A DNA stretch of 64,000 bases from Dyadobacter psychrophilus (GTDB lineage Bacteria; Bacteroidota; Bacteroidia; Cytophagales; Spirosomataceae). Positions 1 to 8,713 of this stretch are shown here, in pieces. The position numbers and the translations under genes are program-made. The stretch spans positions 310,001-374,000 of the forward strand of contig NZ_FUZA01000006.1 of the NCBI RefSeq assembly GCF_900167945.1. Direction: 5' to 3'. The notes under the pieces are model-generated. The model worked only from the letters and a program-made list of their open reading frames with translations, was not told the DNA's origin and did no database searches. Positions within the stretch are counted from its first letter, which is position 1. Each line of letters starts with the position of its first letter.

Positions 1-2
1 CG

Positions 3-809
3 GAAGCATTGGAAACTACAAAGATCCATTCTGTGGCGGGAAAGTTAGGCAAAAGGGCCACGCTTGTTTCGCGACGGCCATTTCGGGCACCGCATCATTC
101 CATTAGCGATGTCGCGCTGGTGGGCGGCGGGAGCTTTCCGCAGCCCGGAGAAATTTCCCTCGCCCACAACGGTGTGCTTTTTCTGGATGAGCTGCCTGAG
201 TTCAAACGTTCGGTGTTGGAAGTAATGCGGCAGCCGCTGGAAGAGCGAAGGGTAACCATTTCAAGGGCGAAAATGACCGTTGAATTCCCAGCCAATTTTA
301 TGCTCATTGCGAGCATGAATCCGTGCCCTTGTGGTTACTATAACCATCCCGAAAAGCAATGTGTTTGCGGTCAGGGAGTAGTGCAGAAGTATTTGAATAA
401 GATTAGCGGGCCACTTTTGGATCGCATAGACCTGCATGTTGAAGTCACGCCTGTATCGTTTGACCAGATAGCTTCTACCCGAAAATCTGAAAGCAGCGAG
501 CAGATCCGGACGCGTGTCATTAAAGCGCGGGATATGCAGACGGAGCGATTTAAGAACAGTAAAGAGATCTATTCCAACGCCATGATGTCGCCGGAAATGG
601 TAAAGGAAATCTGCCAGATCAGCGATCCCGGAAAAGCTCTCCTACGCACCGCAATGGAACGCCTCGGCCTCTCCGCCCGCGCTTACGACCGCATCCTTAA
701 AGTATCCCGAACCATCGCCGACCTCGCCGGAAGCGCCGACATTCAAGTACAACATCTGGCCGAGGCTATTCAATACCGGAGCCTGGATCGGGAGAATTGG
801 GCTGGGTGA
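3..809 (+). CDS. comM: YifB/ComM family Mg-chelatase-like AAA+ ATPase, 3' part
   Basis: This is the C-terminal part of a YifB/ComM ATPase; full-length members have about 510 residues and about 268 are visible. The frame is open through the window edge (E-A-L-E-T-T-K-I-H-S-V-A-G), so the apparent internal start at position 9 (TTG) is not a real start. Visible are the Walker-B-like LFLDELPEF, the family-typical Cys-rich stretch NPCPCGYYNHP...CVCGQG, the arginine-finger region LLDRIDLHVEV, and the C-terminal helical Mg_chelatase_C domain with LSARAYDRILKVSRTIADL. ComM is a hexameric helicase that helps branch migration during natural transformation in other bacteria; a role here is inference. 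The fragment has no frameshift. Confidence 0.93.
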   Translation, partial: EALETTKIHSVAGKLGKRATLVSRRPFRAPHHSISDVALVGGGSFPQPGEISLAHNGVLFLDELPEFKRSVLEVMRQPLEERRVTISRAKMTVEFPANFMLIASMNPCPCGYYNHPEKQCVCGQGVVQKYLNKISGPLLDRIDLHVEVTPVSFDQIASTRKSESSEQIRTRVIKARDMQTERFKNSKEIYSNAMMSPEMVKEICQISDPGKALLRTAMERLGLSARAYDRILKVSRTIADLAGSADIQVQHLAEAIQYRSLDRENWAG

Positions 810-835
810 AACACCACTATTAAACCTTAAAAAAT

Positions 836-1498
836 ATGAACCAAACTTACAAGGAATTAAGAGAAGATGCACTTGCTACGCTGCTTGCGCAACCCGATGT
901 CTATTTGCTCATCGAAAAAGTTACTAGTGTTTTAAGAGAAGAACAACTTTTGCTTTCTAACTTTTACATTAATAATCTAAGTGGAAAAAGGAGCGAATTC
1001 ATCAATGGTTCTATTATACCTATTTCGTTATCCGCTTTGCAGGAAGAAGTTTGCTTGATGCTTGGCAGGTTGCTGGATGAATTCATAACTGATATTTCAA
1101 CGAACTTCCTAGTGTTTAATACAATGGTTGCTTTTGGAAGAAATTGCTATCAGCCAAATATAAGCTTTTATCGTAAAGATAAGATATTTTCCATCGAGAC
1201 ATTACCAGTCCTCCCCCCTCCAAACTTAGTAGTTGAAGTACTTGGCCCTTCTACACAATTGTCGAATAGAATAATCAAATTCATCGATTACCAAGCCCAC
1301 AAAGTCGAAGAATATTGGATAGTTGATCCTCAAAACCATACCATTGAACAATATCATCTTGTGGAAGGAGAGTATGTTCTTATATTAAAATCTTCACAAG
1401 GCTTTGTTGAAAGCTTTGTTATTAACGGGTTTAAAATTCCTGTCGTTGCTATCTTTAGTGAAGCAGAAAACTTGAAAGCACTTCAAAATCTATTATAA
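836..1498 (+). CDS. Uma2-like (DUF820) protein with substituted nuclease motifs
   Basis: The 220-residue protein matches the Uma2/DUF820 family, which has a PD-(D/E)xK nuclease fold: a PxVVEVLGPST strand near residue 135 and the hallmark VEEYWIVDP near 160. The usual acidic residue in the two PD motifs is replaced by Asn: QPNISF instead of xPDvxf, and PPNLVVEV instead of aPDLvvEv. The Glu of VVEV remains. This suggests weakened or lost catalysis, but that is inference. It lies 26 nt after comM on the same strand. The base composition is more A/T-rich than its neighbours, consistent with a mobile or recently gained gene. Function in bacteria is generally unknown. Confidence 0.75.
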   Translation: MNQTYKELREDALATLLAQPDVYLLIEKVTSVLREEQLLLSNFYINNLSGKRSEFINGSIIPISLSALQEEVCLMLGRLLDEFITDISTNFLVFNTMVAFGRNCYQPNISFYRKDKIFSIETLPVLPPPNLVVEVLGPSTQLSNRIIKFIDYQAHKVEEYWIVDPQNHTIEQYHLVEGEYVLILKSSQGFVESFVINGFKIPVVAIFSEAENLKALQNLL

Positions 1499-1501
1499 AA
1501 C

Positions 1502-2305
1502 TCAAAGTTCCTCTACGCTTACCCCACCCAATTCCTGAAATAATGTTTGCCAGTAATGCGTTACATGCGGATTATTTTCTTTGGTGGATGCTGTGGCTTC
1601 GAATGGGGAAACAATGGTTACCTGTGGTGATCCGATTGCGTATTTTTCCAGCTGCTTAACATCTTCTTTCGCGTCTTTTTCCGCTTGTGAATCGTCTTGC
1701 GGAGGCCTAATGTGAAAATCCCGGCGATTCGCGCCTTTCACACTTTCAATCATATCACTGAAATAATACACTTTCACTTCCGAACCGCTTTCGCCAGCTT
1801 TGGCAATAACAGGCAAACTAGCCCAGATATCGGTTGAAAGATTAGAAGCGCCTGTGTTCTGCTGGTTTAGCTTAGCAAGCAATTGCCTTAGGTAAATGCT
1901 TTTTTCCTTTTGTAACGAAAGCTGAAACGCAGTTTCGATTCCTTCACGGTCCGTGGCGTTTGAACCTTCCATATTGTCCTTTTCACTTCTGACGGTCAGA
2001 GATAATGCGCGTGCTTTGGAAGTGTTTTCATGGATAAAGTAAACTTCCAGCTTATCGCCCTTATTCTTCATGTTAGTCTCGATAATGTCCGTTAACGTCT
2101 GGCGATATTTGTCGTTGACATATTGTTTGTCGACGTGCACACTTTGTGTTTTATCCAAAAAAACCAATGTATAAACCGGCGCATCGGCTACTGCGGGTTT
2201 TTCTTCTTCTTTGTCTCCTCCGCAAGATGCAAGCGAAAGCATTGTGATGGAAAGCATAATCAGCTTCCAGTGAAGCATTAAAGACTTTTTTACCTTAAAA
2301 TCCAT
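1502..2305 (-). CDS. Acidic-tethered lipoprotein of unknown function, VWA-like motifs
   Basis: A 267-residue protein with a lipoprotein signal ending LSLASC; Cys28 is the predicted lipidated residue. It is followed by GGDKEEEK, an acidic stretch resembling the Bacteroidota surface lipoprotein export signal, so surface exposure is likely but inferred. The segment VFLDKTQSV near residue 50 and VKVYYFSDMIES near 173 resemble the first MIDAS strand (DxTxS) and a later strand of a von Willebrand A domain; no further family match is recognised. It faces Uma2 tail to tail with a 3-nt gap and lies downstream of fabI, separated by a terminator. Function unknown. Confidence 0.7.
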   Translation of the reverse strand: MDFKVKKSLMLHWKLIMLSITMLSLASCGGDKEEEKPAVADAPVYTLVFLDKTQSVHVDKQYVNDKYRQTLTDIIETNMKNKGDKLEVYFIHENTSKARALSLTVRSEKDNMEGSNATDREGIETAFQLSLQKEKSIYLRQLLAKLNQQNTGASNLSTDIWASLPVIAKAGESGSEVKVYYFSDMIESVKGANRRDFHIRPPQDDSQAEKDAKEDVKQLEKYAIGSPQVTIVSPFEATASTKENNPHVTHYWQTLFQELGGVSVEEL

Positions 2306-2394
2306 AGGGTCAATTTATTTAGCGAAACTAACTGGTTCACAAATATTACACAACGCGAAACGGAGGTTTGGTTGTATTATTTTATACAAAAACA

Positions 2395-2428
2395 GAAACC
2401 CTTCAAAACGTGTGCCTTGAAGGGTTTC
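2395..2428 (-). terminator. Intrinsic terminator downstream of fabI
   Basis: A perfect 12-bp stem (GAAACCCTTCAA / TTGAAGGGTTTC, arms 2395-2406 and 2417-2428) with a 10-nt loop. On the minus strand it is followed by TGTTTTTG, and it lies 22 nt after the fabI stop. Confidence 0.85.
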
Positions 2429-2449
2429 AAAATTTTATTCCAGTAAATA

Positions 2450-3271
2450 CTATTTGTGCTGATTCTGGATCATAGTAACCAGTTCCTCAGAGATCCCTGT
2501 TGAAGAATAACCACCGTCGTGATACAGGTTTTGCATTGTAACAAAGCGTGTCAGGTCGGAGAACAATGTGATCGCGTAATTAGCGCAATCGTCGGCTGTT
2601 GCATTGCCTAACGGGCTCATTTTCTCTGCAAAGTCATAAAAAGCGTCAAATCCTTCGATTCCTGAACCTGCTTTTGTCTTGGTAGGAGACTGGGAAATGG
2701 TGTTAACTCGCACATTTTTAGCTTTTCCGTAACGGTAACCATAGCTGCGCGCAATGCTTTCCAACATGGCTTTCGCTTCTGCCATATCGTTGTAAAAAGA
2801 GTATGTGCGCTGCGCTGCAATGTAGGATAATGCTACAACCGATCCCCAATCATTGATCGCGTCCAGTTTTTCGCCAACCTGAAGAAATTTATGCAGCGAT
2901 ATCGCCGAAATATCAATGCCTTTCTGAAACCATTCGTAGTTCAAATCACCATATGACTTACCCTTACGAACATTGACAGACATCCCGATCGAATGCAGGA
3001 CGAAGTCAACTTTTCCGCCCAGGATCTCCATGGATTGTGTATAAAGATTTTCGATATCCTCGACAGAAGTGGCATCGGCGGGAATAATCTGTGCGTCGCA
3101 TTGTTTGGCCAGATCATTAATAGCACCCATTCGCATGGCGATCGGCGCGTTTGTTAATGTAAATGTGGCTCCTTCTTCTTTTGCTTTCAGTGCTACTTTC
3201 CAGGCAATCGAATTTTCGTCCAATGCGCCTGAGATAATTCCCCTTTTTCCTTTTAATAAACCGTAAGCCAT
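2450..3271 (-). CDS. fabI: Enoyl-[acyl-carrier-protein] reductase (NADH) FabI
   Basis: A 273-residue short-chain dehydrogenase fold enzyme of the FabI type, which performs the last reduction of each fatty-acid elongation cycle on ACP-bound substrates in the cytoplasm. The N-terminal nucleotide loop reads GKRGIISGALDENSIAW, as in FabI rather than FabG. The active-site set is visible: Tyr150, then Tyr160 and Lys167 in the Y-x6-K spacing (YNDMAEAK), followed by SQSPTKTKAGSGI, the substrate loop. The start ATG gives the standard MAYGLLKGKRG N-terminus. Length is normal for the family (260-275). Monocistronic as far as can be seen, with a terminator directly downstream. Confidence 0.97.
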   Translation of the reverse strand: MAYGLLKGKRGIISGALDENSIAWKVALKAKEEGATFTLTNAPIAMRMGAINDLAKQCDAQIIPADATSVEDIENLYTQSMEILGGKVDFVLHSIGMSVNVRKGKSYGDLNYEWFQKGIDISAISLHKFLQVGEKLDAINDWGSVVALSYIAAQRTYSFYNDMAEAKAMLESIARSYGYRYGKAKNVRVNTISQSPTKTKAGSGIEGFDAFYDFAEKMSPLGNATADDCANYAITLFSDLTRFVTMQNLYHDGGYSSTGISEELVTMIQNQHK

Positions 3272-3385
3272 GTTTTCCTTTTATAATTGATTAATTAGGA
3301 TAGTCCGTTTAAGGCGGCAAAGTAAAGCATTTTTGGCTTGCTAAACCAGATTCTTTGCTGCATCCGCATTTTCAAAGCCATGAAA

Positions 3386-4405
3386 TCAAGGCTGTAAAAC
3401 GCTATTTTCTACTGGTTTAAGGTGCAGCTTTTGTTGAAAAAACGAATCTGTGGCCTCATATACACTTTTTAAGTCTCTGGACCGTAACCGCGACGCAATC
3501 ACGTGGTCGCCGCTTTCAGGAAATGCTTTCAAAACTTTCTGGTCATCGGGTGTGCCCAGCTCCGGAAACATTTTTTCAATGGCTTTTACAGAAACGACTT
3601 TGTCCTGCTCCTCTTCATTTTTGTAATAATAACCCACAAAAATGGGCATCTTAACCTGTGCGAAAACTTCCGGCCGCGCAATCGCATCCATCATTTGCTG
3701 TAATGTGATCAGGCCATTGGTATGATAACCTTGCAACCAAAATTGTGCGCGCTCAGGAATTGTATCTTTCGTCCGGTTGTATTCACCGATTGCCGAATGC
3801 AAAATCTGCTTGCCCCAGGGACGCGTTATCAGTTTCAATGTCGGATTTGCCACTTCAAAACATGGCGAATAAAGGACAACGCCTTTGATTTCAGGATGTG
3901 TAGCGGCTAAGTAAGTTGTTAACAGGGCACCTGCCGACGTCCCTATGACAATTACACTGTCGCCCAGCACTTTACCGATGGCTAATGCACGTTGTGCGCC
4001 TGCCATAAAATTGGCCGGAGTAAGGTCTTCCAAAGCGCTCGTATCGCTGATACCGGCATCGTGCATACGCGCCAGGTAAAGGTTAGCACCGTATTTTTTT
4101 GCAAGGTCTTTATGGATCGGATCGCCTTCCGCCCAGCTCGCCCCAAAGCCATGAATGTAAACGAAACTGTATGTTGTTTTTTGCTTTTTGGACGAATCAG
4201 CCCAGATAATGCGCGCTTCGTTGTCGGGTTTCAGACCCGGCGTTGCCTTCTCGGTGCTGATCACCTCCTTCTCCAATGCAGCTAAATCGGATGTTACCGA
4301 GGGTAAAACAGGCGTAAGATTTGCCTCCGGAACTCTCGGGCCGACCATGTAAATAATGCCCAGAACCGCGATGATTCCAATGATCCAAAATAGGAATTTT
4401 AACAT
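3386..4405 (-). CDS. Membrane-anchored alpha/beta hydrolase
   Basis: A 339-residue protein starting with an uncleaved signal anchor (residues 3-22, FLFWIIGIIAVLGIIYMVG) and an alpha/beta hydrolase domain. The oxyanion strand YIHGFGASW is at about residue 85, the nucleophile elbow GTSAG has Ser157, and SGDHVIAS near 302 supplies the likely catalytic His. It resembles the serine aminopeptidase S33/monoacylglycerol lipase group, but substrate cannot be told. The domain is predicted to sit in the periplasm, held to the inner membrane. It is divergent from rprY. A TATGTTTG box on the minus strand at 4443-4450 is a possible -7 element. Confidence 0.8.
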   Translation of the reverse strand: MLKFLFWIIGIIAVLGIIYMVGPRVPEANLTPVLPSVTSDLAALEKEVISTEKATPGLKPDNEARIIWADSSKKQKTTYSFVYIHGFGASWAEGDPIHKDLAKKYGANLYLARMHDAGISDTSALEDLTPANFMAGAQRALAIGKVLGDSVIVIGTSAGALLTTYLAATHPEIKGVVLYSPCFEVANPTLKLITRPWGKQILHSAIGEYNRTKDTIPERAQFWLQGYHTNGLITLQQMMDAIARPEVFAQVKMPIFVGYYYKNEEEQDKVVSVKAIEKMFPELGTPDDQKVLKAFPESGDHVIASRLRSRDLKSVYEATDSFFQQKLHLKPVENSVLQP

Positions 4406-4468
4406 TTTTTATGAGTTAAGAAGGTATATCAATATTATCTTGCAAACATAATTTAATTATCCTTTCCC

Positions 4469-5155
4469 ATGCCTAATCTTTTACTCGTCGAGGACGATGC
4501 CAACCTGGGATCTTTACTTCAGGAATATTTGATAGATAAAGGCTTTCCTACCGATTTAGCTACTGATGGGCAAAAAGGCTGGCAATCATTTGTTGACAAA
4601 ACATATGATCTCTGTATTTTCGACGTAATGATGCCGAAAAAGGACGGATTTTCACTTGCCAAAGAAGTGCGCATGAGCGGTCGCGATGTGCCGATCATCT
4701 TTCTGACTGCAAAATCCATGAAGGAAGACACCATGCAGGGTTTTCGGGTGGGCGCTGATGACTATGTTACCAAGCCTTTTGATCGCGAAGAACTGCTGCT
4801 TCGCATTGAAGCCATCCTTCGGCGCTATAAAAAACAGCCTGATAATCAAGAAGAAGCAAAAATATATCAGGTAGGTCAATATTCGTTTGATTACAGCCAT
4901 CAGCAGCTTTCTGCCAACGATAAATCGGTGAGACTGACAAGCAAGGAATCCGAATTGCTCAAACTTTTTTGCCAAAACCTCAATCAGCCGATCAGCCGAA
5001 GCTTTGCCTTGAAAATGATTTGGGGTGATGATTCCTATTTCAATGCGCGCAGTATGGATGTTTACATTACCAAATTGCGAAAATATCTGCGTGAGGACAC
5101 TTCTATTCAAATCATGAACCTGCACGGTGAAGGTTTTAAACTAATGGTTGGGTAA
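4469..5155 (+). CDS. rprY: OmpR/PhoB-family response regulator, RprY type
   Basis: A 228-residue response regulator with a receiver domain (about 1-120) and a winged-helix Trans_reg_C domain (about 135-228). Receiver residues are visible: acidic pair Glu8/Asp9, phospho-acceptor Asp52 in FDVMMPKKDG, Thr80 and Lys102 in TKPF. The C-terminal ARSMDVYITKLRKYL recognition region and overall sequence closely resemble RprY of Bacteroides. In Bacteroides RprY pairs with the kinase RprX; no kinase gene is adjacent here, so it is an orphan in this window. Divergent from the hydrolase gene; hemB follows 135 nt later on the same strand. Confidence 0.9.
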   Translation: MPNLLLVEDDANLGSLLQEYLIDKGFPTDLATDGQKGWQSFVDKTYDLCIFDVMMPKKDGFSLAKEVRMSGRDVPIIFLTAKSMKEDTMQGFRVGADDYVTKPFDREELLLRIEAILRRYKKQPDNQEEAKIYQVGQYSFDYSHQQLSANDKSVRLTSKESELLKLFCQNLNQPISRSFALKMIWGDDSYFNARSMDVYITKLRKYLREDTSIQIMNLHGEGFKLMVG

Positions 5156-5290
5156 GGCTGTCATTGGATTTTGGGTGAAGAAATTTCAAAAAACGTTTTC
5201 GCAGGGAAACTCTAACATTTTCCGCGTGGTTCTTTACTTAGTACAACAGTAAAAAAGCCGACAGCAACCGCTGATCGCCGCAAGCCAATC

Positions 5291-6271
5291 ATGATCAATT
5301 TAGCCCGTCGCCCACGACGCAATAGAAAATCTGCCGGAATCAGGGATTTGGTTCAGGAAACGACGCTTCAGGTTTCTGATTTTATTTATCCAATGTTCGT
5401 TCAGGAAGGTTCTAACCTCAAAATAGAGGTGAAATCCATGCCCGGAATTCATCGCTTTTCGCTGGATAATTTGCTTGAAGAGCTGAAAGAAGTCACAGAT
5501 CTGGGCATCCGCGCCATTGATCTTTTCCCCAATTATGCGGAAAGTAAAAAGGACAGATTCGCCTCTGAAAGTTACCGTGAGCATACATTCTACCTCAAAG
5601 CGATCACCGCCGTTAAGGAAAAATTTCCTGAACTGGTGATCATGACGGACGTTGCCATGGATCCTTACAGTTCGGACGGCCACGACGGACTGGTTGAAAA
5701 TGGGAAGATCCTGAATGATGCCACGCTCGAAATCCTGGGTAATATGTCGCTGGCACAGGCAAAAGCTGGCGCCGACATCCTGGGGCCAAGTGATATGATG
5801 GACGGGCGCGTTGGATACATCCGCAAACATCTTGACGATCATGGATTTACAGATGTAAGCATTATGTCATATTCGGCTAAATATGCCAGCGCATTCTACG
5901 GTCCATTCCGTGATGCATTGGAATCCGCTCCTAAATTTGGGGACAAAAAAACCTATCAGATGAACCCCGCCAACAAGCGGGAAGCATTACTGGAAGCGCA
6001 GCTGGATTTTGAAGAAGGTGCTGATATGCTGATGGTTAAGCCCGCATTATCTTATCTCGATATTATCCGGCTTTTGGACGAAAATTTCGACATTCCCATC
6101 GCAGCCTACAACGTTTCCGGCGAATACGCCATGATCAAAGCCGCCGCCGCAAATGGCTGGCTCGACGGCGACCGCGCCATGATGGAAGTCCTAACCAGCA
6201 TCCGCCGAGCCGGCGCCAAATGCATATTGACGTACTTTGCCAAGGAAGCCGCGGTGATTTTGAATGGATAA
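5291..6271 (+). CDS. hemB: Porphobilinogen synthase (5-aminolevulinate dehydratase)
   Basis: A 326-residue cytoplasmic enzyme that condenses two 5-aminolevulinate molecules to porphobilinogen in haem synthesis. The two Schiff-base lysines are visible: Lys197 in SYSAKYASAFYGPFR and Lys250 in MLMVKPALSYLD. The metal site reads DVAMDPYSSDGHDG, lacking the three cysteines of zinc-dependent enzymes, so this belongs to the Mg-dependent type. The length is standard (320-330). An ATG at 5291 gives the usual start just ahead of the RRPRRNR motif. Confidence 0.97.
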   Translation: MINLARRPRRNRKSAGIRDLVQETTLQVSDFIYPMFVQEGSNLKIEVKSMPGIHRFSLDNLLEELKEVTDLGIRAIDLFPNYAESKKDRFASESYREHTFYLKAITAVKEKFPELVIMTDVAMDPYSSDGHDGLVENGKILNDATLEILGNMSLAQAKAGADILGPSDMMDGRVGYIRKHLDDHGFTDVSIMSYSAKYASAFYGPFRDALESAPKFGDKKTYQMNPANKREALLEAQLDFEEGADMLMVKPALSYLDIIRLLDENFDIPIAAYNVSGEYAMIKAAAANGWLDGDRAMMEVLTSIRRAGAKCILTYFAKEAAVILNG

Positions 6272-6310
6272 TCACTATCTTCCAAGCTGATAAAACAATA
6301 AATCCCGCCC

Positions 6311-7837
6311 ATGAAAAAAATAATTTTATACGCGCTCTGTCTGGGAAGTGCGGCGTCGCTGCCTGCCTTCTCCCAAAAGAAAACCAATTCCTTACCCGAA
6401 TTCCAAATAAAAAAATCTGATACCGAGGCGCATATGCGGTTTTTGGCGGCGGATGAGTTGTTGGGCAGGCGGACCGGGGAGCAGGGAAATCTGGTTGCGG
6501 CCCGATACATTGCCGAGCAGTTTCGCAAGCTGGGTGTGGTTCCGGTTCCTGGAAACGGGACTAATAATGCTACTTATTTCCAGAGTGTTCCTTTCGAGAA
6601 AATGGGCTCGAATGGTAGCGGGGAGATTATTGCGGATGCCGAAATCATGAAAAGTGGAGAAGACTGGCTCCTGATGAATGGCGAAGCTATGAGCGTGAAA
6701 GCGCCGATCGTCTATGCTAGTTTTGGTCTGGAAAATGCGGCCAAAAACCAGGATGATTATAAGGGCCTGGATGTAAAAGGTAAGATCGTGCTCGTGGAAA
6801 GCGGCACGGCAGAGACGCAAACTCCACGCGAAATCATCAATACTTCCAATGAAAAGCGGAAAATAGCGATGGATAAGGGTGCCATTGCGATCATTGAACT
6901 TTTCAATGCGCCGATTCCATGGAATGTGGTTAGCAAATCATTTGGTGGAGAAAAACTGGCGTTGGTAGAAACGGATGGTGCCGCAGCTAAGTCTATTCCT
7001 CATGCCTGGGTTAATGGCAAAGAAGCCAGGTACGCACGTGCCTTGCGCGCTGTTAAGGAAGTGGAATTCAAAACGGCTGGGAGGAAATCGCAAATTGTCG
7101 GAAGTTATAATGTTGTAGGCTACATTCCTGGCTCAGATCCGAAATTGAAACAAGAATATGTGCTTTTAAGCGCTCATTATGACCACGTTGGCGTGGGCAA
7201 GCAGGGCGGACAACCATTTACGGCGGAGGATAGTATTTTCAATGGGGCGCGGGATAATGCATTTGGAACAGTTGCGCTGCTGACTGCGGCTGAGGCGTTG
7301 TCTAAAAATCCGCCAAAACGCTCTGTTTTAATCGTCGCTTTGACAGGCGAAGAAGTTGGCTTGCTGGGAAGCAAATATTACGCCGCTCACCCGCTGCTGC
7401 CATTAAACAAATGCATTTTTAATATGAATTCCGACGGCGCTGGCTATAATGACACCACCATTGTTTCGGTAATGGGACTGGAAAGAACGGGCGCCCGGGC
7501 TGAAATTGAAATGGCCTGTAAGGCATTCGGTTTCGGCGTTTTTGCCGATCCTTCACCAGAGCAAGGCTTATTTGACAGATCTGATAATGTAAATTTTGCC
7601 AAAGAAGGAATCCCCGCTCCAACATTCACGCCTGGTTTTAAGGAATTCAACGGCGATATCATGAAAAATTACCACCAGGTTTCCGATAATCCGGAGACGA
7701 TTGATTTCAACTATCTGCTAAAATTTAGTCAGGCTTATACATATGCAACGCGACTGATCGCTGACAGGAAGCTGGCGCCGCAATGGAGCGTCGGCGACAA
7801 GTATGAAGCGGCTGGGAAGAAATTGTATGGGAAGTAG
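6311..7837 (+). CDS. Secreted M28-family zinc aminopeptidase with PA insert
   Basis: A 508-residue protein with a Sec signal peptide (residues 1-21, MKKIILYALCLGSAASLPAFS) followed by a peptidase M28 domain interrupted by a PA (protease-associated) domain at about residues 130-250 (VKGKIVLVESGTA). Zinc ligands of M28 enzymes can be seen: SAHYDHVG (His), ARDNAFG (bridging Asp), LTGEEVGLLGS (Glu pair), a further Asp in NMNSDGAG, and NYHQVSDNPE (His). Such enzymes trim N-terminal amino acids in the periplasm or outside the cell. It follows hemB by 39 nt and ends at the inverted repeat shared with the convergent gene. Confidence 0.9.
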   Translation: MKKIILYALCLGSAASLPAFSQKKTNSLPEFQIKKSDTEAHMRFLAADELLGRRTGEQGNLVAARYIAEQFRKLGVVPVPGNGTNNATYFQSVPFEKMGSNGSGEIIADAEIMKSGEDWLLMNGEAMSVKAPIVYASFGLENAAKNQDDYKGLDVKGKIVLVESGTAETQTPREIINTSNEKRKIAMDKGAIAIIELFNAPIPWNVVSKSFGGEKLALVETDGAAAKSIPHAWVNGKEARYARALRAVKEVEFKTAGRKSQIVGSYNVVGYIPGSDPKLKQEYVLLSAHYDHVGVGKQGGQPFTAEDSIFNGARDNAFGTVALLTAAEALSKNPPKRSVLIVALTGEEVGLLGSKYYAAHPLLPLNKCIFNMNSDGAGYNDTTIVSVMGLERTGARAEIEMACKAFGFGVFADPSPEQGLFDRSDNVNFAKEGIPAPTFTPGFKEFNGDIMKNYHQVSDNPETIDFNYLLKFSQAYTYATRLIADRKLAPQWSVGDKYEAAGKKLYGK

Positions 7838-7859
7838 CATTGTCATGCTTACGTCATTC

Positions 7860-7935
7860 AACTTGTCATGCTGAGCGGAGCCGAAGCACGTTGCTGGGGA
7901 GTAGCGTGCTTCGACTCCGCTCAGCATGACAAGTT
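7860..7935. repeat. 31-bp inverted repeat (TGTCATGCTGAGCGGAG family) between convergent genes
   Basis: Arms 7860-7890 and 7905-7935 are complementary with a single mismatch, around a 14-nt loop. The right arm reaches into the stop codon of the minus-strand gene. A shorter, degenerate start of the same motif lies just upstream (ATTGTCATGCT near 7839). The core GTCATGCTGAGCGGAG...CGAAGCA is a dispersed palindromic element I know from many Bacteroidota genomes; when translated it produces spurious proteins containing LSGVEA or SAQHDK. It probably acts as a bidirectional terminator here, though no long T-run follows. Confidence 0.85.
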
Positions 7936-8683
7936 AGTTGACGGTCGAGTTCCTGTTATAAAAATCAAATACGTTTTTCAAAACAAGGTCGCTCTTCAAG
8001 GTGGCCTTGTTTTCTTTTAAGTAGCTTTCGATCTCCTTTCCTTTATCACCCATCAATGCTAAAAGCGACTTCTTACCAGCATTAAACTTCTCTGATTTGC
8101 CGTTTGAGATAACATAATAATCGCTATCCAACCGCACGATTGTGTTTTTCTGCCCGGTTCCGAAGCCTGGGTTGTAGTTCGGTTTGGTGATTTTTGGTTT
8201 GTAGTGTTTTACTAATGTGAGTTTTCCAGAACTGAGTACTTCGCACATGCCTTTAAGATCCGTATTTGGAATGAGAGACTTAATGCTAACAAAACGCTGC
8301 GCGTTTCCATTATTTTTGGCTTCAAAGCTCTTCAGATAGCTGGCTTTGATCACCCGCACGTCATTTTTGTTAGCCAGCACTTCCAGCTCGTCGTTCAGGA
8401 CATTATAGCGAATGGTTATGCCTGAAAGACTGTCGGATTCCAGGCCCCCAAACTGAGTAACAGGCGCGTTGAGTTTTACAGACCCTTCATGCCACAACGA
8501 ATCAATGTAAAAGTCGCCAACCACATTAGAGGACTCCGTCGGTGACGTCCAGAAAACACCGGACCTGTCGGCGTTAAGCCCTTTTCCTGTTGCTACGCCA
8601 ACTTTTGTTCCTTCGCTCAATTGTGCGTTTACAGCGCCGACAGACAGTGTCAGCGCTGATATCATACAAAAAAAGTATTTCAT
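7934..8683 (-). CDS. Secreted protein of unknown function
   Basis: A 249-residue protein with a clear Sec signal peptide (MKYFFCMISALTLSVGAVNA, cleavage likely after NAQ). The remainder contains strand-rich sequence, and the C-terminal part has KTNTIVRLDSDYYVISNGK-like features seen in Bacteroidota exported proteins, but no family is recognised. It lies 30 nt downstream of the dipeptidyl peptidase gene on the same strand, so the two are likely co-transcribed. Its stop codon overlaps the inverted repeat. Function unknown. Confidence 0.65.
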   Translation of the reverse strand: MKYFFCMISALTLSVGAVNAQLSEGTKVGVATGKGLNADRSGVFWTSPTESSNVVGDFYIDSLWHEGSVKLNAPVTQFGGLESDSLSGITIRYNVLNDELEVLANKNDVRVIKASYLKSFEAKNNGNAQRFVSIKSLIPNTDLKGMCEVLSSGKLTLVKHYKPKITKPNYNPGFGTGQKNTIVRLDSDYYVISNGKSEKFNAGKKSLLALMGDKGKEIESYLKENKATLKSDLVLKNVFDFYNRNSTVN

Positions 8684-8713
8684 CTGGCTAAACTTATATT
8701 TTACAGGTCAACA

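Noticed and set aside
4469..5155. Adjacent sensor kinase for rprY
   Set aside because: No histidine kinase ORF exists on either side; rprY is an orphan in this window.
7718..7927. ORF containing MLSGVEA and SAQHDK
   Set aside because: It is a translation of the inverted repeat 7860-7935 and lies against the M28 gene; a known kind of false ORF.
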